Shown here piece after piece: positions 21,201-29,678 of a stretch of 64,000 nucleotides of DNA. Position 1 is the first letter of the stretch, and each line of letters starts with the position of its first letter. The position numbers and the translations under genes were made by a program. The notes below the pieces were generated by a model. It worked only from the letters and a program-made list of their open reading frames with translations. It was not told where the DNA came from and did not search any database. Location of the stretch: NCBI RefSeq assembly GCF_000321225.1, contig NW_004450479.1, forward strand, positions 1,827,019 to 1,891,018, in the 5' to 3' direction. Origin of the DNA: Odobenus rosmarus divergens (taxonomy: Eukaryota; Chordata; Mammalia; Carnivora; Odobenidae).

Positions 21201-24200
21201 GACCTGTCAGAGGTGGTCAGAGACGGACGGAGGCCAGAGAAGCTGAGTGGCTGTGGCGTTCTGTGGAGCCTCTGCCGTCCACTCATCAGGAGATGGGAGT
21301 GGGCTGGGGCACGGCCTCTCTGGGCCTCACCCCTCCTCTTGCTACCCACCTCCATGCCTCATCCTATGACAAGGCTGTGTTCACCTCCTCCAGGAAGCCC
21401 TCCCAATTAGTTCACCACACCCTTCCTGCACCCTCACCGGACTTTTCTTCCAGTCACTTGAACGTCTGTGGACCCAATTCATAGTCTGTGCCCATCACCC
21501 CACTCTTAGGTCAATACCCTGGGTTTGTCCGCCACCAATACCATCACCTTCTCCCGGTAGCAGCTGGCTTTCCCACATTCCCAACTGGCACCAACAGCTC
21601 CTGGCCAATGGCCCGGGCACAGGTGTGGCCTCGGGCACAAGCCCCGCCCCCTCGTTCACCCAGCTCCCCTTCCTCTCTGCCTGCAGCCCTGCAAGGACTC
21701 ACCTGGTGCATCTTTTTCAGACACTCATTTCCAATCTGCAGCCCTTCGACCACCTTCATTTCAATCTGGGTGAACTCAATGCTCTGGACCTGAGGAGGAC
21801 GTCAAAGCAGACCAGGTGGTCAGGAGCCTGCCTCCCCCACCTCCTTCTCCCCCCACTGCCTGCTCCGCCTACCATCGTTTCCAGGCTGGTGATTTGGTTT
21901 TCTGTCTTATCCAGAAGCTGCTCCCGGTACCGCTTCTTCTTGAGCAGCAGCTTGGCCCGTCTGCAGAGGGAACCCGCACGGTGACGCGCCAGCCGTGCCC
22001 GCTGGCTGGCCTCACCCGGCAGGGACCAGCCTCCTGGGCCTACCCGACCCCCTGCTCTAGGCCGACAGGGGACTGAAGCCCCTTCGCACAGCCTGCCCCG
22101 GGCCCCACTCACTCCTTCCTCCCGTCCCGCAGGAGCTGCCTGGCGATCTCGCGCTCCTGCTCCAACTGCTGGGTGATCCTCTTCTGGTACCGCTTCAGCT
22201 TGTCCCGCTGCTGCTTCAGTTGCTGCGAGAGAGCAGGCCTGGGTCAACACCGTGCCCTCGCTGCCCCGGGCCCTGCGCAGGCCACCCAGCACCCTCACAG
22301 CCGCCCCGGCAGCACACCGTCTATCACAGAGTTCTCCGTGCGGACAAAGGGCACATGGGGCAATGTCTGCAGACATTTGCGGCTGTCATCACGGGGGGGG
22401 GGGCATGCTCCTGGTACCAGTGGGTGGAGGCCAGGGGTGCTGCTCAGCATCCTGCAATGCCTGGGACGCCCCACAGAGTGGGGAGGCAGCCCCAGTGTCC
22501 ACAGCGCTGAGGTGGGGAGCCTGTTCTCAAATGCATCACTGCACAGCATGGCTGTGGATGCTCGGGAGAGAGGGAGAGCAGCAAGTCAGAGTGTTGCCAC
22601 TGCCTCAAAGGCTCAGACACACAGAGAAGGGCCCCAGAGAGCCACCATCCCACCCAGCCACAGCGAGGGTTTGGGGCCTTCCATCCCGGCTTCACTCTGC
22701 CGGCTTTAGACGTGTTCTCGATATGTTTAGCTACCCTGCTCTTGTCGCTTATCACCGTGTCTGAGTTGACAACAGACGGCCCATTTGGGTGAAGTGCTTG
22801 CGTGATCTTGCCAAGCACCTGGGACCCCCGGGTACTGTCCCAGAAAGGACACAGGGTCATTTACACATGTCCTATTTTAGGCCATTCACATTGCTTCCAA
22901 ATTTCACCATTTCAGATGACACTACGGTGAGCACCTGCAGGCACAGGGCATTTCTCATAGGTAGCTTTATATCTTTACCATCGATTACTGTTGAGTTAAT
23001 TAACTTAATTAAGTCAAAAGGTTCATACATCTTTAAGACTCAGTATAGTGAGAAATCATCCACCAGCGTAGGCGTGTCTGCAGGGGCCTGATTCATGGCT
23101 CCTTCTACAGCACGTTCTCCTTAGTGCCTGCCCCAGGGCACCACGTGGCTGTGGGTCAGGCCCGGTGATGGCCGCACACACTCTCCTTGCTGCAATGAAA
23201 GGGGTCCACTATCCTGGCCCCATGGCCCAGAGACACCGTGGCCAGCCTACGTGCCCAGTCTTCTCAGCTCTGGCTGCCGTTCCTCCCCGGGAGCTGGGCA
23301 CCCACCCCTGCCCCTTGGGCCACTGTCCAAGCTGGGCGTGTACAGAGTATTGAAGACAAGCCAAAAGAAGCAGGTGGGGCCAGACTGCCTCCTTTGTAAA
23401 ACGAGAGGTGTCAGTGGAGGGTCACGGGACAGAGAGCACACTGGGGCCTGGAGCTTCTCAGCTTTACAGCCTAGGAAAACATCAGGCAGTAACTCGGTTT
23501 ATTGTGTGCAGACCTCGTTGTTCCAGTCTGGGCCACACCAAACTGAACTCCTGGCAAGCAGAAAGGCCTCCTTCCAGAGAAACCCAAAGGTGAGTCCTTA
23601 GGAGAAGAGAATCGCCTTGGGGGTTCCCGCGGGCGCCAGGTGCGCCCCCTGCCTCCCCAGGGCTTGGTGCTCTTCCCGTGCAGCACCCACCGCCCTTCAG
23701 ATTTTCTCTAGGGACAAACATGCCCGATTCCCCTTCATCTGGGGAACTTCAGTTAAGAACCTTTTATAACATAGGGTCTCTGAAGCCAAGGTGAAAAAAC
23801 CATCTGTCATTTGAATTTCTCTCTCGGTACAAAAATGACGCATTTTTGTTGTAGATAATTTTGAAAAGAAAGCATGAGCAAAGGTACACTCTGCTCAGAT
23901 TCTGGACCACCTCCTTCCTGGCACACTTTTCTCCTTACAAACACGGACCAGTGTGCACATGCCGTTTCACTTAACCTATCCTAGCATTCTGTCCACAGAA
24001 ACTAACTTTTCTACCGGAGCTCCCCGGAATCTGCAGACAGCAAGAGCAACACCACGACCCCTGGCGTGGCGGCAGCCCAGCACTGTCGCTGGGCTCCGGG
24101 GCGCCTCAGGGGCCCGAACAGGCTCGCAGACCCAGGCGAGGCTGGCGCGCCCCGAATCTCGACCCCGCGCCTGGGTTGGGCCGCGGCTCCCCGGCCCTGG

Positions 24201-24607
24201 GGCGCGGGGCGGGCCACCCGGCGGGACGGGCCCCCCAGCCCGGGTCGTGGGACTCGGAACCTGCCACCCGCGAGCGCGCGCCCGCCCGCCCGCCCGCCGA
24301 CCAGGTGTGACCACGACACAGCGCGACGCTCCGACACCGCGGCCCCGTCTAGCCCTCGCTCGGGTCGCCTTGCGGCCCCTGAGCGGACGCGCCTCGGAGC
24401 TCGGGACGCCGGCCGCCCGCGGTCCGGCGCCGCGACCCGGCTGCGAGAAGCCCGTCCGGCGGAGCGGCAGGCCCTCCCGGGGGCCGGGCAGCCCCGCCCC
24501 AGGCTCCCCGCCCCCGCCCCGTCGCCGCGGGGCCCGGCTCTCACCAGGACGGCCTTGTCTTGCTCGGTGACCCGGCTCTGCTTCTTGCGGCCGAACAGGT
24601 TGCCCAT
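18197..24607 (-). CDS. CHMP6: CHMP6, charged multivesicular body protein 6 (complete, 8 exons)
   Basis: Join of 24607-24545, 22222-22113, 21960-21873, 21789-21703, 20790-20725, 20528-20448, 18785-18731 and 18252-18197: 606 bases, 201 residues plus TAA, the human length. CHMP6 is the Vps20 subunit of ESCRT-III. Through its N-terminus it links ESCRT-II (VPS25) to CHMP4/Snf7 polymer nucleation on endosomes, in multivesicular-body sorting and other scission events. It starts MGNLFGRKK, giving the N-myristoylation glycine at position 2 and a basic patch. Residues 10-140 form the charged helical Snf7 core, rich in K/R/E/Q. Residues 168-183 carry the MIM2 motif (LELPEVPSEPLPEKKP) that binds the VPS4 MIT domain. 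All introns are GT-AG. Neighbours BAIAP2 (downstream) and RPTOR (upstream) match human synteny. Confidence 0.97.
18253..18730 (-). other. CHMP6: CHMP6 intron 7
   Basis: 478 bases from GTATGC at 18730 to CACAG at 18253. Nothing else is recognisable in it. Confidence 0.85.
18731..18785 (-). CDS. CHMP6: CHMP6 exon 7, MIM2 motif
   Basis: Acceptor CTTATAG, then codons for EQLELPEVPSEPLPEKKP and a split G; donor CAG|GTATGC. This short exon holds the proline-rich MIM2 motif that recruits the VPS4 ATPase. If the exon 6 donor is misused (see the minisatellite), this motif would be shifted out of frame or lost. Confidence 0.95.
18786..20447 (-). other. CHMP6: CHMP6 intron 6
   Basis: 1662 bases. The half next to exon 6 (about 19725-20447) is a 35-bp minisatellite that begins at the donor. 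The rest is GC-rich unique sequence with a G run near 19048-19066 and no gene. Confidence 0.85.
19725..20447 (-). repeat. CHMP6: 35-bp minisatellite repeating the CHMP6 exon 6 splice donor
   Basis: About 20 tandem units of roughly 35 bases. On the minus strand the core reads CACTCAGGTGATAGGACC followed by CCCAGGACTGAGCACAAT. The exon 6/intron 6 junction is CACTCAG|GTAATAGGACC, so exon end and donor lie within the repeat unit and the array probably grew from them. Most units keep CAG|GT; those near 19850-19930 read CGG|GT, and the unit near 19951 (CAGCCGAG on +) has lost the GT. Unit lengths vary (a short one lies near 20322). Confidence 0.9.
20448..20528 (-). CDS. CHMP6: CHMP6 exon 6, residues 139-165
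   Basis: Acceptor CCGTTTGCAG, then 27 codons (QIDELLAGSF through ILEELNAITQ), then donor CAG|GTAATAG with a non-consensus T at +5. It encodes the acidic C-terminal helix that folds back on the ESCRT-III core. Its last bases are the seed of the adjacent minisatellite. The frame stays open 333 bases past the donor, so intron retention would add a repeat-encoded tail. Confidence 0.96.
20529..20724 (-). other. CHMP6: CHMP6 intron 5
   Basis: 196 bases, from GTAGGTG at 20724 to the TTTGCAG acceptor at 20529. No other content. Confidence 0.85.
20725..20790 (-). CDS. CHMP6: CHMP6 exon 5, residues 117-138
   Basis: Acceptor CTGATTAG (a weak tract, in phase 0), then 22 codons (VMSIEEVERILEETQEAVEY plus QR), then donor CGG|GTAGGTG. 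It differs from the human peptide only at D/E-type positions that I recall. Confidence 0.95.
20791..21702 (-). other. CHMP6: CHMP6 intron 4
   Basis: 912 bases. It holds a 24-bp triplication near 20845-20918. The rest is unique, and no other exon is recognised. Confidence 0.8.
20845..20918. repeat. 24-bp unit in three tandem copies
   Basis: TAAGGCCACCTGGACTGGCA followed by GGGG is repeated three times without change, inside CHMP6 intron 4. Identical copies suggest a recent expansion and a possible polymorphic marker. Confidence 0.9.
21703..21789 (-). CDS. CHMP6: CHMP6 exon 4, residues 88-116
   Basis: Acceptor TCCTCAG, 29 codons (VQSIEFTQIEMKVVEGLQ then IGNECLKKMHQ), donor CAG|GTGAGTCC. This is the centre of the ESCRT-III helical hairpin core. 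Confidence 0.96.
21790..21872 (-). other. CHMP6: CHMP6 intron 3
   Basis: Very short intron of 83 bases, near the lower size limit for mammals, with GTAGGCGG donor and CTCCTCAG acceptor. Confidence 0.85.
21873..21960 (-). CDS. CHMP6: CHMP6 exon 3, residues 58-87
   Basis: Acceptor CCTCTGCAG. It completes codon 58 (GA|A) and encodes RAKLLLKKKRYREQLLDKTE then NQITSLETM; donor ATG|GTAGGC. Strongly basic helix of the Snf7 core, part of the membrane-binding face. Confidence 0.96.
21961..22112 (-). other. CHMP6: CHMP6 intron 2
   Basis: 152 bases, GTGAGTGG to CTCTGCAG, with no other content. Confidence 0.85.
22113..22222 (-). CDS. CHMP6: CHMP6 exon 2, residues 22-58
   Basis: Acceptor CTCTCGCAG, then QLKQQRDKLKRYQKRITQQL, EQEREIARQLLRDGRK and the first two bases of E58; donor GGA|GTGAGTGG. 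Helix 1 of the ESCRT-III fold, the region known to bind VPS25 of ESCRT-II. Confidence 0.96.
22223..24544 (-). other. CHMP6: CHMP6 intron 1
   Basis: 2322 bases. The promoter side (above about 24060) is CpG island. A 21-base inverted repeat with 9-base arms (ACAAAAATG / CATTTTTGT, ACG spacer) lies at 23829-23849. AT-richer stretches at about 22860-23060 and 23760-23990 look like old dispersed repeats that I cannot assign to a family. No second gene is recognised. Confidence 0.75.
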
Positions 24608-24830
24608 GGCGCCCCGGCCCCGCGGCCCCGCCCGCCGCGCCCCCTCGCCGCCCTCGCGGCCGCCGTACGCTGGCCCCGCCCCCTACGGCGGCCGCGCGGG
24701 GCCGGGCGCCGCAGAAGGCGAAGCGCGTGCGGGCGAGCTGCCGGCGCTCCACCGGTTCGAATCCGCCCCTGCAGGCCTCGGCGACCGTGGCACGAGGACG
24801 CTGCCGGCCGGGCCTGCGCAGTCCTAAATG
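24060..24830 (-). promoter_or_regulatory. CHMP6: CHMP6 CpG-island promoter
   Basis: Dense CpG from intron 1 through the ATG to about 200 bases upstream, with GC boxes (for example GGGGCGGGGCC at about 24672-24682 on the minus strand) and a GCGCAGGCC half-site of NRF1 type near 24810. No TATA box is seen at the expected distance, which fits a housekeeping promoter with dispersed starts. A perfect B-box (GGTTCGAATCC) sits at 24754-24764 on the +. Confidence 0.7.
24545..24607 (-). CDS. CHMP6: CHMP6 exon 1, residues 1-21
   Basis: The ATG at 24607-24605 is in a good context (GCGCCATGG). It encodes MGNLFGRKKQSRVTEQDKAV then L, and ends CTG|GTGAGAGCC in phase 0. Gly2 is the known N-myristoylation site, with basic residues R7, K8 and K9 beside it for membrane attachment. 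The start is fixed by identity with the human N-terminus. Confidence 0.97.
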
Positions 24831-27800
24831 ACGCATCTCGCGTGCCCTCCGGAATGTCCCCCAGCTGTGCAGATGAAGACTCAATGTTCCAGTCTCCTGT
24901 TTAGGTGGGATCCTTGCAAGGTAACCGGTGGACAGTATCCGCAGGCCGTTAGAAATCTTGTACCCGAGCCACTGCCCCCTGGCTGGTGCTGACCACAAAA
25001 TGCTGCGTTTAGTGATGTTATATTCAACCTGCGGGCTTCCAGGTGTCTCCTGAGAGCTACCTGGGCCGTCCACCCGGCCCTGCACCCCGGTGACTGTGGA
25101 TCCACCTGGCCTGTGGCTCAGTGCCCGGACCTGCTCAGCATGGCCCGTCTCCACTTCTGGTGCCCTGTGCTCTGGCAGAAGCCTCCAGCCCTGGGGGATG
25201 AGAGCCTGCACGGGGCTTTGGGGTGGGGAGCCACTCACACCTGCCACCCTGGTTTCCACCTATGCGTTCTGGCCGTGAGTCCCTGGTTCGGAGGGCACAC
25301 TGCCTCTCATAGGACAGCACCCAGCCCTGTTCGGTCACCCCAGCTGATCCTGTAACGGAGTCTGCCATGGGCCGGGCCACCGTCCTAACAGCCCAGTGGC
25401 TCGTGGGCAATACGTGTCCGAGATGAGCAATCCCGGGGAGTGAGCTCCTTGCCTTACCTCCTTCTGCAAAATGACCTCCTTGGTCAGAAGCGGTGTTGTG
25501 TGGGCACCGTGCTGGCCGGCCTCCAGCACACACCGGTGCTGCTCTAGCAGAAAGCCCCGTAGGTGGGAAGGGAAATCCATATCCAGAGGAAGTGTCTATG
25601 CAGGGAGGACAAGTCACTGCCTCATGATGGAAACATCCTGATTAGCCAGCCTGCTGTCAGGTGGCTGGCTGGTCCCCCCAGGGAGCGGTGCTCTTCCGGG
25701 GGCTCGGTGCTGTTGAGCGGCTGGGCACTCCGCAGTTGTTGGGGGCAGGCAGGCCTTGGTTGGGGCTGAGCCCATAGCCTCTATCCCAGCTGCCACGGCC
25801 ACTTCGTGAGCACCGAGGGGCAGGGGAGAGCCGTTCAGGGTGGTGACTCATGTCAGGTGTTGGCCATAAAGCCTAGAGCTCCATTTCTGTTCCACGAGGC
25901 GGGCACTAGTCTAGGTGGCTGCCCATGTATTTCATTCTGGACACCCTGATTAACCAGAGTCCCTGGGAGAGAGCACTCCGCACAGCAGTGTGTCCCAGCC
26001 TCCTACTAGGGTAAGGTCCAGCCTTGGTTGGAGACGGCGTGGCCGCTGCGGGACCATGCAGCCTGCCTGGGGCAAAGAAAGGTTGCAGAGGCTGAGAGCC
26101 AGAGCTGGTCTGCAGGAGAGCCCACCCCTTGGCCAGGAAACTCACTAGGCGGTACATGGTGGCCACAGAAACTGCCCACCAGGGCTGAGAATCTTGCTGG
26201 GCACAGGACAGGCTGGAGGAGGTCCGCCAGAAGCAGCCACAGGTGGAGGAGAAACTCACTGACGAGCCTTCCACTTGCTGACCCGCTGGCAGTGCGCCGT
26301 AGGAAGAGAGAAGCAGCCTGAGACAGAAAGGGAGCCCCTCGCTCTCCCTGGCAGCCGCGTTGCTCCCACACTCTGGCGAGGAGGCCCCATCAAGCTAGGT
26401 GGCGAAGGAGAAATGTCTGCAGGTCTGGCTCCCCATCACGAGCGGCCAAAGAGAGAGCGAGTCCCCCGTCAGCCTTCACAGACCGCAGTAGCGATGCTCC
26501 GGGACTCCCAGGACCGGGTCATAAAGGTGACATGGCCAATGGAACTCACTTGGAACTCAGCCACCTAGTCGGCAGAGCCTGGCGGCCCGGAGCGCAGCCT
26601 GCGTGGGGGAGGAACTGGCAGGCAGCGGCCCGTGCCAGCCACGCGGCCACCGGCTTGGACAGGGAGGTTTCCATCCCCCGTTGGCAGGGCCACGCCAGCT
26701 GATGTCGCAGGGAGCAGGGATGCGCCTTCCCTGCGGACTCGGCCTAAACTGCAGATTCCTGAACTCGACCCACGGTGGTGGCTGGTTCTACAGCAACAGT
26801 GGACCGGAATGATGGAGTAGGCACCTTGGGCAGGCGGGGGATTTGCAGCGTGTACTTCTTGGAATCCTGCACGGTGGGGCCCATTCTGCCCTCTGTTTCG
26901 GGCCCCAGTCCTGGAACCGGCTCGGGCTGGGGGGCAGGTGCGAGGTCAGACTCTGTTAGGTGCTTGGTGTCAGATCTCTCCTCACCCGATCTGGATTATT
27001 TTCTCAATGATCAGTGCGAGCTTTCCTACAACGTCCATCTTGTTCAGGCCTAGGGGCACCTGACCAGCTGCAAGTCCAAGACCAATGCCGAAGAGTCCAG
27101 CCCTGTCCCTCGTGACCACTGCTCCCACAGCCCCGCTCTCTTGACCCCAGGGCCTGCCCCTTTGGGTGCCTAGGGGAAATCAGCACCTCCACCGTCATTC
27201 CTGGCCCACAGAGGGCTTTTCAAGAACGTGAGGTCCTCACCATGGGCTTTCTCAGGGCCCCTGTCAAGGTGCTTTGGGGACACAGCGAGGGACCCAGTGA
27301 ATGGGCTGCACCTGACACATTCACAGCATGTCCTTATCTCCCTAAGCCCCTGGAGTCTCCCCTATGTATTACACCAAGGGATTTTTGGCAGCTCAGCTGT
27401 GCTGTGTTAAGTGCAAGTTTCCAGCAACAAAGGGGCAAAGTTTGGAGGAGGTCAAGGAAAGGCCCTCGCAGGTGAAAGCAAGAGGTGGGGCCGCGGGTGT
27501 CTGGAGAGAGTGCCTGTGCGGGCCCTCTGTGGCTCTCTGCTATGAGTCAGCAAAATCTTGGTATTCTTGGGCTGGGGTCTGGCGGAGGATCACCTCCCCG
27601 AGGCAAGTGACTGCCTCAATGTGGTCCCCATGGGAGGGGCTGTCTCAGGGAGGAGGGTCCCCTGTGCTGGCGGGCCAGGCTTTATGGGCTTAGCCCCAGG
27701 GGCGGGGCAAGGTCCTTCCAGCCCAGGGTCTCCGTCCTCACTCCTCCGCGCTCCAATCTGGACCTGGCGGGGTGGAGAGCCCACTGTCTGTGGGAATCCT

Positions 27801-28129
27801 GCCAGCCCCAGGATGAAGCTGGGGGAGTGGTTTCCAGATACAACGTCCTGCCACAGGAAACCAGATCTTTCATAGTAGTCCAACAGATTTTCCGATTTTC
27901 TGGTTCTACCCTGGAACTGAGAACTTAAAGCTTGTCATCTTAAAAACATCTTATTCTCCGGGGAAGTCAGAAATTGCCAGCCCTCCCCACCGTTCCCCCA
28001 GAACGCTGCTTTGCAGCTGCTTCTTGGGCTTCCAGAACCGGGCTTTCAGGAAACACTTGCTGCCAGCGAGTCATAGACACGTGTTCTGACACAGCTCGCC
28101 GCGGCTACCCAACCCGTTTTTCACAGGCT
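24831..28129. other. intergenic between CHMP6 and RPTOR, no gene recognised
   Basis: Mostly unique sequence. On the minus strand AAGGAG|GTAAGGC near 25455 is a strong donor-like site after an open frame and could mark an upstream alternative exon, but nothing else supports one. No known protein family appears in either strand. Confidence 0.5.
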
Positions 28130-28545
28130 GCCTTAGTCTGCTCGGGCTGCCGTGACAGATCGGTACAGACCGGGCGGCCGAAACAACAGAATCTCACTGT
28201 CTCTCAGTCTGGAGGCTGGAAGTCGAGGTGTGGGCAGGGCGAGTTCCTGCTGAGGCTCTGAGGGGGCCCCTGCTCCGGGCTTCTCCCAGTCGCTGGGTTA
28301 GGGTTGGGGTTGGTCAGCCTTTGCATTCCTTGGCTTGTCTCTGCCGCCATCTGCACCTGCCCCCTTGTGTGTGTGTCTGTGTCCAGATTTTCCCTTTCCA
28401 TAAGGTACCAGTCCTATTGCATCAGGGCCCACCCCAGTGACCTCATTTTATCTTAATTACCTCTGTAGAGACCCTACTTCCAAATTACATCACATTCAGA
28501 GGAACCAGGGGTTAGGACCCACCACGCCATAATGACATCATCACT
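28130..28545 (+). repeat. old dispersed repeat, family uncertain
   Basis: CTTAGTCTGCTCGGGCTGCC, GACCGGGCGGCCGAAACAAC, GTCTGGAGGCTGGAAGTC, then TGACCTCATTTTATCTTAAT and CCAAATTACATCACATTC follow the order of a very common mammalian interspersed repeat with these phrases. I cannot name the family with confidence. A short GGGTTAGGGTTGGGG inside it is not a telomeric array. Confidence 0.55.
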
Positions 28546-29203
28546 TCCTGTAACCTACTGTGGATTTCTGCCTTTGAAGCTCTCTCCTGGAATGACCTGT
28601 GATACGAAGCACTGCATCACCCACCTTCGCTCGGGGCACCTCTCTGGGCATTTCAAGCCCAAAGTGTTTAATACAGAGAGTCTGTACTTCTAAACCACTG
28701 ACAGCGTGGCAGGAATGAAGGTGGAGGGTCCCATCACTGGATCTTGGGGAATACAGAGACTCTGCGGCTTGCGTGAAGGGCGTGCTCAGTGACCGTGGCC
28801 TCCAGCCCGGGGTGTGCTGCACCATCTCACCTGCCAAAGCGCCCCCAGCTGGGAGAATCCTCCTGTGGGTGGAAAGTAGCCCAGAATTCCGATGTAGCTT
28901 CCGGGGAAGGTGTCAAGGGGGAGGTGGCGTTGGGGGTGGCCAATCCACGACACGCACACCCAGGGGACGTTGGTATGAAAACATGGCCCTTGTGGGGGGC
29001 CACCATCAGCAGGGCTGCTGGAGGCCTGGTAGGGTGCTGGCGGCCCCTATGGAGTGACCCCGGGCCTTCTGGTGCAGATGACATAAGCTGCACTTGAGAC
29101 AACCGGGGAGTTGGCTGCGTGGGACCAGCGCGGGAAGCCATCTGGGACTTCTCTGTCCACCTGCTCTCCCTCCTCCCGTCCTGGCTCCCCGACAAGAGTT
29201 CTG
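28546..29203. other. intergenic, nothing recognised
   Basis: Unique sequence leading into a GC-rich block. Several overlapping open frames on both strands have no family similarity. Confidence 0.45.
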
Positions 29204-29297
29204 ATTGGCTTCCCTTCCGGGGCCAATCGGCTGTGGCCGTGGGGGGAAGGGGAGGCTGATTGGCTGAGCCTGGTGTCATGCTTGCAGCTGAGCCAAT
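29204..29297. promoter_or_regulatory. cluster of four CCAAT (NF-Y) boxes
   Basis: ATTGG at 29204-29208, CCAAT at 29223-29227, ATTGG at 29259-29263 and CCAAT at 29293-29297, alternating in orientation with centre spacings of 19, 36 and 34 bases. It is followed by GGGCGGGACC and GAGGCGGGCG GC boxes and a CpG-rich stretch to about 29480. Spaced NF-Y sites before a GC block are typical of promoters. No known gene begins here, so an unannotated transcript or an enhancer is inferred. Confidence 0.5.
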
Positions 29298-29678
29298 CCG
29301 CAGACGGGAGGGCGGGACCCACGGGAGGCGGGCGCTCCCACTCACGTGCACTGAGCGGAGGGAATTTCCTTCCCCGGATCCCCGACGCCGGCTGTCCCGC
29401 GACGGGCCTGCATGGGGGCTGTGGGTCCGGCTCACCCACGGCTCGGGCCAGGACACCCCGGCGGAGGCCGAGCTGGGGGCTGGCTGGTGGGGTACAGGTG
29501 CACTTTGGACACGGGGCCATGCGGTGTGTTAAGAGTTTTCAGGGGTCCTGGGGGTCAGACTAAGGAGGCACTGACAGAAACAGTGGCCGAGCCAAAGAAC
29601 ATTCTGGAAGAAGTCAGAAGAATCCGGGCAGATTTCCAGGGATTGGGTGTGAGCTCAGGAAATGTGTTGAAGACACAG
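29298..29678 (+). other. possible first exon of an unrecognised transcript
   Basis: Starting from the CCAAT/GC block, the + strand reaches a strong donor, ACACAG|GTGAGGG, with GT at 29679-29680. An open frame from the ATG at 29412 to the donor gives 89 residues ending in a charged stretch (LTETVAEPKNILEEVRRIRA), with no family that I recognise. It could equally be a lncRNA exon or chance. Confidence 0.25.

Noticed and set aside
24741..24775. A tRNA gene at the GGTTCGAATCC box
   Set aside because: The T-stem pairs at only three of five positions, and no acceptor stem, D-arm or anticodon arm can be built around it.
23976..25259. 427-codon minus-strand frame spanning the CHMP6 start
   Set aside because: It is a different frame from CHMP6 exon 1, driven by CpG-island composition. 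It runs across the promoter and intron 1 and has no homology.
25420..25580. Upstream alternative exon of CHMP6
   Set aside because: AAGGAG|GTAAGG near 25455 is a good donor and the frame before it is open, but there is no promoter, homology or acceptor logic to support it from sequence alone.
28285..28312. Interstitial telomeric repeat
   Set aside because: GGGTTAGGGTTGGGGTTGG contains only one exact TTAGGG unit and lies within an old dispersed repeat.
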